The notes beneath the pieces are model-generated. The model was given only the letters and a program-made list of their open reading frames with translations. It was not told where the DNA came from and did not search any database. Of a stretch of DNA of 64,000 bases, positions 16,793 to 24,683 are shown piece by piece (the stretch's first letter is position 1; every line of letters begins with the position of its first letter). Made by a program: the position numbers and the translations under genes. Source of the DNA: Flavobacterium ammonificans (GTDB taxonomy: Bacteria > Bacteroidota > Bacteroidia > Flavobacteriales > Flavobacteriaceae). The stretch covers positions 310,001 to 374,000 of the forward strand of contig NZ_AP025183.1 in assembly GCF_020885975.1 (NCBI RefSeq), given 5' to 3'.

Positions 16793-16894
16793 CATAATAA
16801 CTTATGATTTTAAAAACATTACCCTACATTTATGAATTGTTTAGGGCGCTAATCTTTTAAAAATCAACAAAATAATTGAAATTCAATTCTTTTT

Positions 16895-16981
16895 GGAGCT
16901 ATTCCCGCCATTCGCTTTATCTTTGCTACTGCCTTCAAGAGCCTCAGTCAGCAACAAAGGATGTCGCTACTGTCGGGGCTA
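16895..16981 (-). repeat. Structured interspersed repeat, copy C (reversed)
   Basis: The reverse complement aligns with copies A (4903) and B (53697): it starts TAGCCCC, has the loop TGAGGCTCTTGAAGGC and ends GGGAATAGCTCC. The stem is ATCCTTTGTTGCT against AGTAGCAAAGAT, which differs from the other copies but stays paired using G-U pairs. It fills the space just upstream of the phosphopantetheinyl transferase gene. Confidence 0.78.
16918..16925 (+). promoter_or_regulatory. Possible -7 element inside repeat copy C
   Basis: TATCTTTG lies within the repeat and points toward the phosphopantetheinyl transferase gene, whose ATG is 71 bases downstream. Copies A and B have T in place of the final G, so only this copy makes a full match. 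Confidence 0.35.
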
Positions 16982-16996
16982 AAACACGTTTTCGGT

Positions 16997-17656
16997 ATGC
17001 CATTATATAAAACCATTCACCACAATTCCAACACACAAATCCTGATTTGGAACATCACCGAATCCTTCGAGCAATTGAACCAAGAAGTCCAATTGAACGA
17101 AAAAAGTCAACTGCGCCTCAACGGTATGAAATCCCAGATGCACCAACGTGCCTTTCTGAGCGTACGCAAATTATTGGCGTTAGCAGGTTATTCCGATTTC
17201 GACTTGTATTATGATGAATTTGGAAAACCACATTTAATAGACGAAAAACAGATTTCCATTACCCATTCCCATCATTTTTCGGCTATCATTATAAGTAACG
17301 AAGCTGTAGGTATCGACATTGAAATGCAACGCGATATCATTCTAAAAATCGCTCATAAATTTGTCAATGACGAAGAATTGAGCCGACTTCAGAAAACAGA
17401 TCTTACCGATTATATCAAAAAACTAACCGTAAAATGGGGCGCTAAAGAAGCTATTTTCAAAATTAAAAATGAAAAAGGAATCAGTTTTAAAGACCATATT
17501 CAAGTAGCTCCTTTCGAATTAAACCAAACTCAAACTACTGCCGATTTAAATTTTAATGGAGCCGAACAAAAATTCAACATCCATTTTTCAGAATTGGATA
17601 CTAATTTTACACTAGTATATGCTTTTGAGAATAACGACACAATTCAAGAACATTAA
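16997..17656 (+). CDS. 4'-phosphopantetheinyl transferase superfamily protein
   Basis: Transfers phosphopantetheine from CoA to a carrier-protein serine. The 219-residue protein has the magnesium motif GIDIE (Asp107, Glu109) and WGAKEA (Lys150, Glu151). Its length is that of the Sfp type. An in-frame ATG at 16961 lies inside the upstream repeat, so the start MPLYKTIHH at 16997 is preferred. It is followed two bases later by pnuC. Sfp-type enzymes serve fatty-acid, polyketide or peptide carriers; the partner here is unknown. Confidence 0.88.
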   Translation: MPLYKTIHHNSNTQILIWNITESFEQLNQEVQLNEKSQLRLNGMKSQMHQRAFLSVRKLLALAGYSDFDLYYDEFGKPHLIDEKQISITHSHHFSAIIISNEAVGIDIEMQRDIILKIAHKFVNDEELSRLQKTDLTDYIKKLTVKWGAKEAIFKIKNEKGISFKDHIQVAPFELNQTQTTADLNFNGAEQKFNIHFSELDTNFTLVYAFENNDTIQEH

Positions 17657-17658
17657 TT

Positions 17659-18291
17659 ATGATAGAATTCTTCTTTTCGCAATATAAAGACTATCAAACC
17701 TACGACATTGTTTTAGAAATAATTGCCGTCATTTTAGGAATTGCCAGTGTTTGGTATGCTAAAAAGGATAATATTTTAGTATTCCCAACCGGAATGATTA
17801 GCACGTTTATTTATGTGTATCTACTTTGGAAATGGACCCTTTGGGGAGACATGATGATTAACGGCTACTACTTTACTATGAGTGTATACGGTTGGTATTG
17901 TTGGACACGAAAAAAAGACGGCATTGTTGAATTTCCTATTTCTGTCATTTCGAATGCCGAGAAGCGTATGTCCCTTTTAATCTTTATCTTTACTACCGCA
18001 TTTGTAGTCGCGGTTTATCTTTATTTTGATAAGTTTAATACATGGTATGCCTATGTGGACACATTTGTTACTGGAATTTTCTTTATTGGAATGTGGCTTA
18101 TGGCCAAACGTAAAATAGAAAATTGGGTATTTTGGATTATTGGAGATCTAGTCTCAATTCCTTTATATTTTGGTAAAGGATTATTCTTTACAAGTTTTCA
18201 ATATGTAGTATTTACAATTGTTGCCGTATACGGCTATTTAGAATGGAAGAAAACCTTAAACAGCTCCCAACAGGCGCTAAAAGAATACTAA
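17659..18291 (+). CDS. PnuC/PnuT family vitamin transporter
   Basis: A 210-residue membrane protein with about seven hydrophobic segments and the family features IASVWYAKKDN near residue 30 and WTLWGDMMINGYYFTMSVYG (about 54-73). PnuC-type carriers take up nicotinamide riboside, and related PnuT proteins take up thiamine. Just downstream are a NadR-like kinase (overlapping by 49 bases) and, after arfB, a TPP-riboswitch-controlled TonB receptor. The context therefore allows either substrate. The stop-to-start spacing of two bases suggests cotranscription with the upstream gene. Confidence 0.88.
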   Translation: MIEFFFSQYKDYQTYDIVLEIIAVILGIASVWYAKKDNILVFPTGMISTFIYVYLLWKWTLWGDMMINGYYFTMSVYGWYCWTRKKDGIVEFPISVISNAEKRMSLLIFIFTTAFVVAVYLYFDKFNTWYAYVDTFVTGIFFIGMWLMAKRKIENWVFWIIGDLVSIPLYFGKGLFFTSFQYVVFTIVAVYGYLEWKKTLNSSQQALKEY

Positions 18292-18872
18292 AAATTGCCT
18301 TATTTGGTCCCGAAAGTACCGGCAAAACGACCTTGGCAAAACAGCTGGCGGAATACTACCAAACCGATTGGGTTCCAGAATTTGCACGCGACTATCTTCA
18401 AGAAAAATGGGATAAACAACAAGCCATTTGTGATGTAAATGATATGTTACCTATTGCTTACGGCCAAACCCAACTCGAAAACGAAAAAATGGCAACTGCT
18501 AATCAGTATCTGTTTTGCGACACCAATTTAATGGTGACCAAAGTTTTCTCCGAAGTATACTACAACTATTGTGATCCTTTATTAGACCAAGCAGCTCGCG
18601 AACACGAATACGATTTGTTTTTTCTAACCGATATCGATGTGCCGTGGGAGAAAGATGATTTGCGAGACAAACCTGAAGGTCGTGAAACGGTTTTTAGCGT
18701 TTTCAAACAGTCCTTAATCGACAACAACAAACCATTTATTACCCTTTCAGGGGATGCTAGTTTACGACTTAAAAAAGCAGTTTCTATAATAGATGACTTA
18801 ACCGTTGCATTACAAAATGGACAAACTTCTTTAGAGTTTATTCAAATGTATCTTAACGGAATTAGTAAATAA
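18243..18872 (+). CDS. NadR-like P-loop kinase (ribosylnicotinamide kinase type)
   Basis: A 209-residue P-loop protein with Walker A GPESTGKTT (residues 22-30), then EFARDYL (about 47-53) and the DTN motif in FCDTNLMVTKVF. These match the kinase domain of NadR, which phosphorylates nicotinamide riboside. The nucleotidyltransferase domain of full NadR is absent. It overlaps the end of pnuC by 49 bases; no later ATG would preserve the P-loop, so this start is likely. The usual partnership is uptake by PnuC and trapping by phosphorylation, but a role with another vitamin is possible given the nearby TPP riboswitch. Confidence 0.8.
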   Translation: MEENLKQLPTGAKRILKIALFGPESTGKTTLAKQLAEYYQTDWVPEFARDYLQEKWDKQQAICDVNDMLPIAYGQTQLENEKMATANQYLFCDTNLMVTKVFSEVYYNYCDPLLDQAAREHEYDLFFLTDIDVPWEKDDLRDKPEGRETVFSVFKQSLIDNNKPFITLSGDASLRLKKAVSIIDDLTVALQNGQTSLEFIQMYLNGISK

Positions 18873-18921
18873 TCCTTATTTTTAACCAATAACATCAAGT
18901 CGAATCTACGATAAATAACCT

Positions 18922-18956
18922 AACCACAAAGAACACAAAGTAGGCACGAAGTTCGC
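18922..18956 (+). repeat. Intergenic CACAAAG-type repeat
   Basis: AACCACAAAG followed by CACAAAG and AGGCACGAAGTT. A closely similar sequence occurs reversed at 26691-26722, and weaker relatives occur at 19444-19470 and 28205-28238. It lies in the gap between the kinase gene and arfB. Confidence 0.6.
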
Positions 18957-19034
18957 AATGTGATAAAACTTATATGACATATACATTTTATAAAAATCTT
19001 TTGGTCTTAGATACTTCGCGGCAATAAATAAAAA

Positions 19035-19439
19035 ATGAACAGAGAACAACTTTTTACCGAACTTAGTTTTAAAGCCGTTCGCAGTAGTGGAGCGGGCGGG
19101 CAAAACGTGAATAAAGTTTCTTCAAAAATCGTTCTAACTTTTGACATTCCAAAATCACAAGGACTATCAGAAGAAGAAAAAACACTATTAGTTACCAAAC
19201 TCAGTTCACGATTAACTTCAGAAAACGTTTTAATTTTAAACTGTGACGAAGACCGAAGCCAGCTCAAAAACAAGGAAATTGTAATCAAACGCTTTTTTGA
19301 ATTATTGAAAAAAGGGCTTTTTGTACCCAAAGAGCGTAAAGCAACCAAAATTCCTAAAGCAGCCATCCGAAAAAGAATAAAAGACAAAAAGAACCTTGGC
19401 GAAATTAAAAAATCAAGGAGAAAACCTGATTTAGATTAG
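19035..19439 (+). CDS. arfB: Alternative ribosome-rescue peptidyl-tRNA hydrolase ArfB
   Basis: A 134-residue release-factor homologue that frees peptides from ribosomes stalled without a stop codon. It carries the catalytic GGQ (residues 21-23) in SSGAGGQNVNKVSSK and the long basic C-terminal tail (KERKATKIPKAAIRKRIKDK) that inserts into the empty mRNA channel. It lacks codon-recognition domains, as expected. No strong promoter is seen; a run of short repeats precedes it. Confidence 0.93.
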   Translation: MNREQLFTELSFKAVRSSGAGGQNVNKVSSKIVLTFDIPKSQGLSEEEKTLLVTKLSSRLTSENVLILNCDEDRSQLKNKEIVIKRFFELLKKGLFVPKERKATKIPKAAIRKRIKDKKNLGEIKKSRRKPDLD

Positions 19440-19519
19440 CTATTTTACCGCAAAGACACAAGGACTCAAAGTTTGATTTTGAATTTTTAAATTGATATTG
19501 TAATTGCCGTTTTTAGTTT

Positions 19520-19527
19520 TATCTTTG
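19520..19527 (+). promoter_or_regulatory. -7 promoter element for the TPP riboswitch transcript
   Basis: TATCTTTG directly in front of the riboswitch, so the RNA would begin almost at the aptamer. Confidence 0.65.
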
Positions 19528-19616
19528 CATCGTCTCACGGGGTGCTCTAAATAACGAGCTGAGATTATACCCAATGAACCTGGGCAGGTAATGCTGCTAA
19601 GGGAAAAGCAAATCAT
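19528..19616 (+). promoter_or_regulatory. TPP riboswitch (THI element)
   Basis: The conserved core blocks appear in order: CACGGGGTGC (19536-19545), GAGCTGAGATTATACCC (19556-19572), GAACCTGGGCAGGTAATGC (19576-19594) and CTAAGGGAAAAGC (19597-19609). The closing helix can form between TTTGC near 19523-19527 and GCAAA at 19608-19612. It senses thiamine pyrophosphate and is placed to control the TonB receptor that follows. No classic terminator follows the aptamer; a hairpin over the start codon lies about 75 bases downstream. Confidence 0.93.
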
Positions 19617-19691
19617 ACATTTAAAGTGCACGTTAAATTATGGTTTGGAGTAACCAATTTATTTATTAACTAAGAATAATTTACCCCTGTT

Positions 19692-19713
19692 ATTCGTAAT
19701 TTTTTTTACGAAT
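19692..19713 (+). promoter_or_regulatory. Hairpin covering the TonB receptor start codon
   Basis: ATTCGTAA (19692-19699) and TTACGAAT (19706-19713) form an 8-bp stem with a six-base T loop. The last two bases are the A and T of the ATG, so the stem would hide the start codon. It could be the expression platform of the upstream TPP riboswitch. Confidence 0.5.
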
Positions 19714-21847
19714 GAAAAATGTATTATTCAAAAGGAGTCAAAAGCAATTATTTTTAGGCTCTTTCCTATTGTTTGCTTTAGCAGCATTCTCACAAGAAAA
19801 GCTAAAAGACACAACAAAGGTGAATCAACTCGATGAAGTGTTAGTTTCAGCAATTCGAGTAACCTCTAAAACTCCTGTTAGTTTTAGCAACCTTTCCCAA
19901 AAGGAAATTAAGACCCGTAATTTAGGGCAAGACATTCCTATTTTAATGAACTATATGCCATCAGTGGTAACTACTTCAGACGCTGGAAACGGAGTGGGTT
20001 ATACCGGGATTCGTGTTCGTGGAAGCGATGCAACTCGTGTCAATGTAACCATCAACGGAATTCCGTACAACGATTCAGAAAGTCATGGAACATTTTGGGT
20101 CAATATGCCTGACTTTGCCTCTTCACTTCAGAGTATTCAATTACAGCGTGGGGTTGGAACTTCTACCAATGGTGCAGGAGCTTTTGGCGCCAGCTTGAAT
20201 ATGCTAACTGATTCCTATTCAGAGAAAGCGTATGGGGAAATCTCGAATTCATTTGGTAGTTTCAATACTAAGAAACATACTGTGAAATTCAGCACGGGCT
20301 TACTCAACGATCGGTTTGAAATAGCCGGACGATTGTCTAAATTGGAATCAGATGGTTATATTGACAGAGCAAGTTCGGATTTAAAATCCTATTTCTTACA
20401 AGGAACTTATGTTGGTAAAACAAGTTTGATAAAAGCACTTGTTTTTGGCGGAAATGAAAAAACCTACCAATCGTGGAATGGAATAGACGGAGAAACATTG
20501 TTAACTAATAGAACTTTTAATTCGGCTGGAATATTCACTGACGAAACAGGACAAACACGCTTTTATGACAATGAAACGGACAATTACCAACAAGATCACT
20601 ACCAATTGCATTGGAACGAAAGAGTATCCGAAAACTGGAATACGAATCTTGCATTTCACTACACTAAAGGAAGAGGCTACTTTGAAAACTATAAAGAAGA
20701 TGCTGATTTTAGTGAATATGGTTTAAATCCCTTTACAATCAATGGTTCAACTATGAATACAACCGACCTAGTTCGTCGAAAATGGTTGGATAATGATTTT
20801 TACGGAACCACATTCTCTGCCAATTATGAGTCCGAAAAAGTAGATTTATTTTTAGGAGGAGGAATTAATAAATATGAGGGAGATCACTTCGGAAACGTAA
20901 TTTGGGCTCGCTTTGCGTCGCAATCAGAATTAGGCGATCGCTATTATGATGATGTAGCAACAAAAACGGACGGTAATTTATACTCCAAAATCAACTACCA
21001 AGCTACTGAAAGATTAAGCCTCTTTGGTGATCTACAAATTAGAAACGTACACTACAGAGCCAATGCTATTGAAACAGGTTTAGTCAATGATAGCTTTACT
21101 TTTTTTAATCCAAAGGCTGGATTAAACTATACAGTAAATAGTAATAGCAATTTGTATTTTTCATTTGCTAGAGCAAACAGAGAGCCTAACCGCTCAGATT
21201 ATATTGGAGGCAATGTGAGACCAGAACAATTAAATGATTACGAATTAGGTTGGCGATTTGTCTCAAACAAATTTCAATTGAATTCTAACTTGTATTATAT
21301 GGCGTACCGAGACCAATTGATATTAACTGGAACCCTTGATGATGTAGGAAATCCGATTCGATCCAATAGTGAGAAAAGTTTTCGTTTAGGATTAGAAGTT
21401 GATGCGAATTGGATGTTTAGCGAGCAGCTAAGTGTGCGTCCTAATTTTACATTAAGTCGCAATAAAAATATTGACTTAAATGTTGACGGACAAAATTTTG
21501 GTACCACAGACATCTCTTTTTCTCCTTCATTAATTGCAGGAAATAGCATTATTTATAAACCCGTAAATCAAGTTCAAATCGTTTGGTTGCAAAAATATGT
21601 GGGTTCGCAATTTATGAATAATATAGAATCATCAGTTGCTATACTCGATGCCTATTTCGTAAACGATTTAAACATTTCTTATGAAATAAAACCGAAAACA
21701 ATATTTAAAACTATTGAATTCAATGCTTTAATCAACAATATCTTCAACCAAAAATATGTATCTAACGGTTATATGTGGGACATCTATCCTTATTACTACC
21801 CTCAAGCAGGAACTAATTTTTTGGCGGGAGTTACTTTTAAATTCTAG
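19712..21847 (+). CDS. TonB-dependent receptor, predicted thiamine uptake
   Basis: A 711-residue outer-membrane receptor: signal peptide (to about residue 27), a TonB-box-like region and plug domain (about 40-160, including GIRVRGSDATRVNVTINGIPYND), then a 22-strand-type barrel ending in Phe (GVTFKF). Regulation by a TPP riboswitch points to thiamine or its phosphates as the ligand, as for other Bacteroidota receptors with this element. It has no carboxypeptidase-regulatory or SusD partner, so it is not a glycan receptor. A terminator follows. Confidence 0.9.
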   Translation: MKNVLFKRSQKQLFLGSFLLFALAAFSQEKLKDTTKVNQLDEVLVSAIRVTSKTPVSFSNLSQKEIKTRNLGQDIPILMNYMPSVVTTSDAGNGVGYTGIRVRGSDATRVNVTINGIPYNDSESHGTFWVNMPDFASSLQSIQLQRGVGTSTNGAGAFGASLNMLTDSYSEKAYGEISNSFGSFNTKKHTVKFSTGLLNDRFEIAGRLSKLESDGYIDRASSDLKSYFLQGTYVGKTSLIKALVFGGNEKTYQSWNGIDGETLLTNRTFNSAGIFTDETGQTRFYDNETDNYQQDHYQLHWNERVSENWNTNLAFHYTKGRGYFENYKEDADFSEYGLNPFTINGSTMNTTDLVRRKWLDNDFYGTTFSANYESEKVDLFLGGGINKYEGDHFGNVIWARFASQSELGDRYYDDVATKTDGNLYSKINYQATERLSLFGDLQIRNVHYRANAIETGLVNDSFTFFNPKAGLNYTVNSNSNLYFSFARANREPNRSDYIGGNVRPEQLNDYELGWRFVSNKFQLNSNLYYMAYRDQLILTGTLDDVGNPIRSNSEKSFRLGLEVDANWMFSEQLSVRPNFTLSRNKNIDLNVDGQNFGTTDISFSPSLIAGNSIIYKPVNQVQIVWLQKYVGSQFMNNIESSVAILDAYFVNDLNISYEIKPKTIFKTIEFNALINNIFNQKYVSNGYMWDIYPYYYPQAGTNFLAGVTFKF

Positions 21848-21857
21848 ATTATTTTTG

Positions 21858-21885
21858 AAAATCCTGGCAGCAATGTCAGGATTTT
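21858..21885 (+). terminator. Bidirectional terminator after the TonB receptor
   Basis: AAAATCCTG (21858-21866) and CAGGATTTT (21877-21885) followed by T residues, between convergent genes. Confidence 0.8.
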
Positions 21886-21886
21886 T

Positions 21887-22300
21887 TTAATTATAAACTC
21901 GCAACACATTTCCATTTACTTGTACACGGTATTGTTTCATTGGATACTGTAAACTTCCTTGTCCGGAAAATAAATTATAGGATTTATTATCACACGGGCA
22001 AACAGCTTCAATTCCGTTAATTGTCAATGTAGAACAAGCTGTTGGGGTTTGGTTTGGACAAGCTGCGTCAAAGGCGTTATAGCCACTACCGGTATTAAAA
22101 ATAATTAGCCCTTTGACTCCTCTTCCTGCAAAATACACTGCATTACTAGGATATAAAAGATTAGAGTACAGCGGCAAATTCATATTGATATCTACAGAAA
22201 ACGAAACATTTTGTAGGAATGGATTATTGTTCACTGGACCATTATCTGAACAAGAAAAAAACAATACGGAAAGATAGATCAATAAGACGCGTTTTTTCAT
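21887..22300 (-). CDS. Rieske-like fold lipoprotein without canonical iron-sulfur ligands
   Basis: A 137-residue lipoprotein (lipobox FFSC near residue 17). The C-terminal half resembles the Rieske fold: FDAACPNQTP, then CPCDNKSYNLFSGQGSL. The canonical pattern is CxH and CxxH; here both histidines are absent. Such proteins are common in Bacteroidota and their role is unknown. The start at 22300 (MKKRVLL) is preferred over one nine bases upstream. It is a single-gene unit converging on the TonB receptor. Confidence 0.7.
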   Translation of the reverse strand: MKKRVLLIYLSVLFFSCSDNGPVNNNPFLQNVSFSVDINMNLPLYSNLLYPSNAVYFAGRGVKGLIIFNTGSGYNAFDAACPNQTPTACSTLTINGIEAVCPCDNKSYNLFSGQGSLQYPMKQYRVQVNGNVLRVYN

Positions 22301-22404
22301 TTCAACCATTTTTGCACCATAGTATTAGTGAAACAAATTTAAATTATTTACTTTTGATATAGATGGTAACAAAGAATTTAATTATGAACTAATTAAAATT
22401 ATAG

Positions 22405-22412
22405 TATCTTTG
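22405..22412 (+). promoter_or_regulatory. -7 promoter element for greA
   Basis: TATCTTTG, 56 bases before the greA ATG. The predicted transcription start falls at the edge of the leader hairpin. Confidence 0.65.
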
Positions 22413-22419
22413 TGAAAAG

Positions 22420-22444
22420 AAATCCCGTCCCGATGGGATTTTTT
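22420..22444 (+). promoter_or_regulatory. Terminator-like hairpin in the greA leader
   Basis: AAATCCC (22420-22426) and GGGATTT (22435-22441) followed by T residues to 22444, lying between the greA promoter and its start codon. It could be an attenuator or a 5'-end stabilising hairpin. Confidence 0.45.
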
Positions 22445-22468
22445 CTATTTTATATAAACAATGAAGTT

Positions 22469-22945
22469 ATGAGCACAGTATCTTATTACACCGCAGAAGG
22501 ATTAAAAAAATTAAGAGAAGAACTAGATTATTTAAAAAATGTTATGCGCCCAAAAGCATCACAAGATATTGCTGATGCAAGAGATAAAGGAGATTTATCT
22601 GAAAATGCCGAATACGATGCAGCCAAAGAAGCGCAAGGTATGCTGGAGATGCGTATTGCCAAATTAGAAGAAATCCATTCTAACGCACGTTTGATAGACG
22701 AAACTCATTTAGACGTTTCCAAAGTATTGGTATTGTCTAAAGTAAAAATCAAAAACCAAACTAACGGAATGGAAATGATTTATACTTTGGTAGCTGAAAG
22801 CGAAGCCGATTTAAAAACTGGAAAGATTTCTGTGACCTCACCTATCGGGAAAGGATTATTAGGAAAATCAGTTGGCGAAGTGGCTGAAATTACAGTTCCT
22901 AATGGGGTTTTAAAATTTGATATTTTAGAAATTACCAGAGACTAA
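22469..22945 (+). CDS. greA: Transcription elongation factor GreA
   Basis: Rescues backtracked RNA polymerase by stimulating transcript cleavage. The 158-residue protein has the N-terminal coiled coil (YYTAEGLKKLREELDYLKN onward) with the acidic tip DARDKGDLSENAEYDAAKE (about 34-52), and the C-terminal FKBP-like domain with the signature SPIGKGLLGKSVGE. An upstream in-frame ATG overlaps the promoter and leader hairpin, so the start is MSTVSYY at 22469. The HIT gene follows after ten bases. Confidence 0.96.
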   Translation: MSTVSYYTAEGLKKLREELDYLKNVMRPKASQDIADARDKGDLSENAEYDAAKEAQGMLEMRIAKLEEIHSNARLIDETHLDVSKVLVLSKVKIKNQTNGMEMIYTLVAESEADLKTGKISVTSPIGKGLLGKSVGEVAEITVPNGVLKFDILEITRD

Positions 22946-22955
22946 ATTGAATCCT

Positions 22956-23345
22956 ATGAGTTCTATTTTTACCAAAATTGTAAACGGAGAAATACCTTGT
23001 TACAAAATTGCAGAAGACGCTAATTTCTTGGCATTTTTGGATGTCAATCCCAATGCAAAAGGACATACGCTGTGTATTCCAAAACAAGAAATTGACCAAC
23101 TTTTTGAAATAGACGATGAACTGTATTTGGGTTTGATGCAATTTTCTAAAAAAATAGCTACAGCCTTGCAAAAAACAGTGCCTTGCAAACGCATCGGAAT
23201 GGCGGCAATAGGTTTAGAAGTACCTCACGCCCATATTCACCTAATTCCATTGAACGAAATGGATGAAATGCGTTTCCAAAATAAAGTAACAATGAGCAAA
23301 GAAGAATTTGAGGCTTTAGCCAAAGAAATTCAGAGCCATTTGTAA
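22956..23345 (+). CDS. HIT family nucleotide hydrolase
   Basis: A 129-residue protein of the Hint branch of the HIT superfamily. The catalytic histidine triad HAHIH lies at residues 91-95 and the N-terminal MSSIFTKIVNGEIPCYKI is typical. These enzymes hydrolyse nucleoside phosphoramidates or dinucleotides. The ATG at 22956 is chosen over a TTG nine bases upstream. It is cotranscribed with greA, a frequent pairing in Bacteroidota. Confidence 0.93.
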   Translation: MSSIFTKIVNGEIPCYKIAEDANFLAFLDVNPNAKGHTLCIPKQEIDQLFEIDDELYLGLMQFSKKIATALQKTVPCKRIGMAAIGLEVPHAHIHLIPLNEMDEMRFQNKVTMSKEEFEALAKEIQSHL

Positions 23346-23350
23346 AATAT

Positions 23351-23386
23351 AAAAAAGTGAATCAATTTAAACGGATTCGCTTTTTT
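23351..23386 (+). terminator. Bidirectional terminator between HIT and histidine kinase genes
   Basis: AAAAAAGTGAATC (23351-23363) and GATTCGCTTTTTT (23374-23386), one G-U pair. The right arm overlaps the end of the histidine kinase coding sequence. Confidence 0.75.
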
Positions 23387-24521
23387 TATAACTCAATTGT
23401 ATCGTACTTCCTTTTCCAATTTCGGACTGAACTACTTTAATAAACCCTTTATGGTATTCTTCCACAATTCGCTTAGTCAAAGAAAGTCCTAAACCCCAAC
23501 CTCTTTTTTTAGTTGTAAAACCAGGTTCAAATATCTTTTTGAATTGGCTTTTTAATATTCCATTTCCAGTATCGGAAACCTTAATTTTTACCGAATCCCC
23601 TTCTTGCTCAATAACCAAATCTAAATTACCCTTGCCTTTCATTGCATCAATGGCATTTTTAACCAAATTCTCAATGGTCCAACTGTGTAAAGTAGGATTA
23701 ATCAAAACAAAAATAGGCAAGTCAGGAGCTTGAAAAGAAAACACGACTTGCTTTGAAAATCGTGATTGTAAATAATCAAAGGTTTCTCTTGTTGCTGCAA
23801 TAATATCTTGATTCTCTAATTTGGGTTCCGACCCAATTTTAGAAAAACGATCCGTAATCGTTTGCAAACGCTCAATATCTTTCTCAATTTCTATAGTAGT
23901 GGATTCAGCAACATTTTCGGCTTTCAATAATTCAATCCAACCAATTAAAGACGATAAAGGCGTTCCTATTTGATGCGCGGTTTCCTTAGCCATTCCCGCC
24001 CAAAGTTTGTTTTGAGTCGCCATCTTGGTACTGCGATAAAAATTATACACCAAAGCGGCAAACAAAACGATAATCAGCAACAGTGCAATTGGGTAGTATT
24101 TTAATTTATTCAACAAAGCCGAATTTCCATAATACAACTTTTGAAACTTGCCAGGAGAATACTCAATTACAATAGGGTCATTTTCATTTTTAAGATTGGC
24201 TAAAAAACGAGCGGATTCTATATTACTAGCGATTATTTTATCCTCAACATTTACTGCATTGATTATCTTGTTGTTTTCAGTCAAAATAATTGGAATAGAG
24301 GAATTGGTGCTGAAAATTTGCAGTGGCAATTCCACATCCGTATTTTCATCCGCATTGATCAATGTTTTCTGAGCTTTGGCCCAAAGATTCATTTTCAAAC
24401 GCTCTTCATTCTTAAATATTTGAAAAAAAGTATAGGTATTCCAAAGTATTAATGAAATAATACAAAAAGAAGCCAAGATAATGAACCAGGGCGTAGTGTT
24501 GCGTCTATCCGAAAAAAACAT
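23367..24521 (-). CDS. Membrane sensor histidine kinase (orphan)
   Basis: A 384-residue two-component kinase. Two transmembrane helices (about 12-35 and 143-163) enclose a short periplasmic sensor. The H box is KETAHQIGTPLSSLIGW with phosphoacceptor His183. The ATP-binding domain has the N box in ENLVKNAIDAM and G boxes in DTGNGI and GWGLGLSLTKRIVEEYHKG. No response regulator is adjacent. The HxxGTPL variant of the H box is common in Bacteroidota. The signal is unknown. Confidence 0.9.
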   Translation of the reverse strand: MFFSDRRNTTPWFIILASFCIISLILWNTYTFFQIFKNEERLKMNLWAKAQKTLINADENTDVELPLQIFSTNSSIPIILTENNKIINAVNVEDKIIASNIESARFLANLKNENDPIVIEYSPGKFQKLYYGNSALLNKLKYYPIALLLIIVLFAALVYNFYRSTKMATQNKLWAGMAKETAHQIGTPLSSLIGWIELLKAENVAESTTIEIEKDIERLQTITDRFSKIGSEPKLENQDIIAATRETFDYLQSRFSKQVVFSFQAPDLPIFVLINPTLHSWTIENLVKNAIDAMKGKGNLDLVIEQEGDSVKIKVSDTGNGILKSQFKKIFEPGFTTKKRGWGLGLSLTKRIVEEYHKGFIKVVQSEIGKGSTIQLSYKKSESV

Positions 24522-24615
24522 AGATTCAATTTAGATTATAAATGTAACGAAATAATTTGAAAAAAATTTTAGTGCAAAGCCTATGAAAAAATTAATATTG
24601 GCAAATAAAGACCTA

Positions 24616-24646
24616 TTGCCTAAATTAGAAGAAGTTAGTATATTTG
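24616..24646 (+). promoter_or_regulatory. Promoter of the DUF3127 gene
   Basis: TTG at 24616-24618 and TATATTTG at 24639-24646 with a 20-base spacer, 37 bases before the start codon. Confidence 0.7.
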
Positions 24647-24683
24647 TAAATCTAAAGTAGAAATAAACTAAAAAATAATACAG

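Noticed and set aside
16961..16996. Upstream in-frame extension of the phosphopantetheinyl transferase gene
   Set aside because: These 12 codons are the end of repeat copy C; the family start is at 16997.
24583..24660. 25-residue open frame (MKKLILANKDLLPKLEEV...) before the DUF3127 gene
   Set aside because: It contains the promoter of the next gene and has no other support; probably chance.
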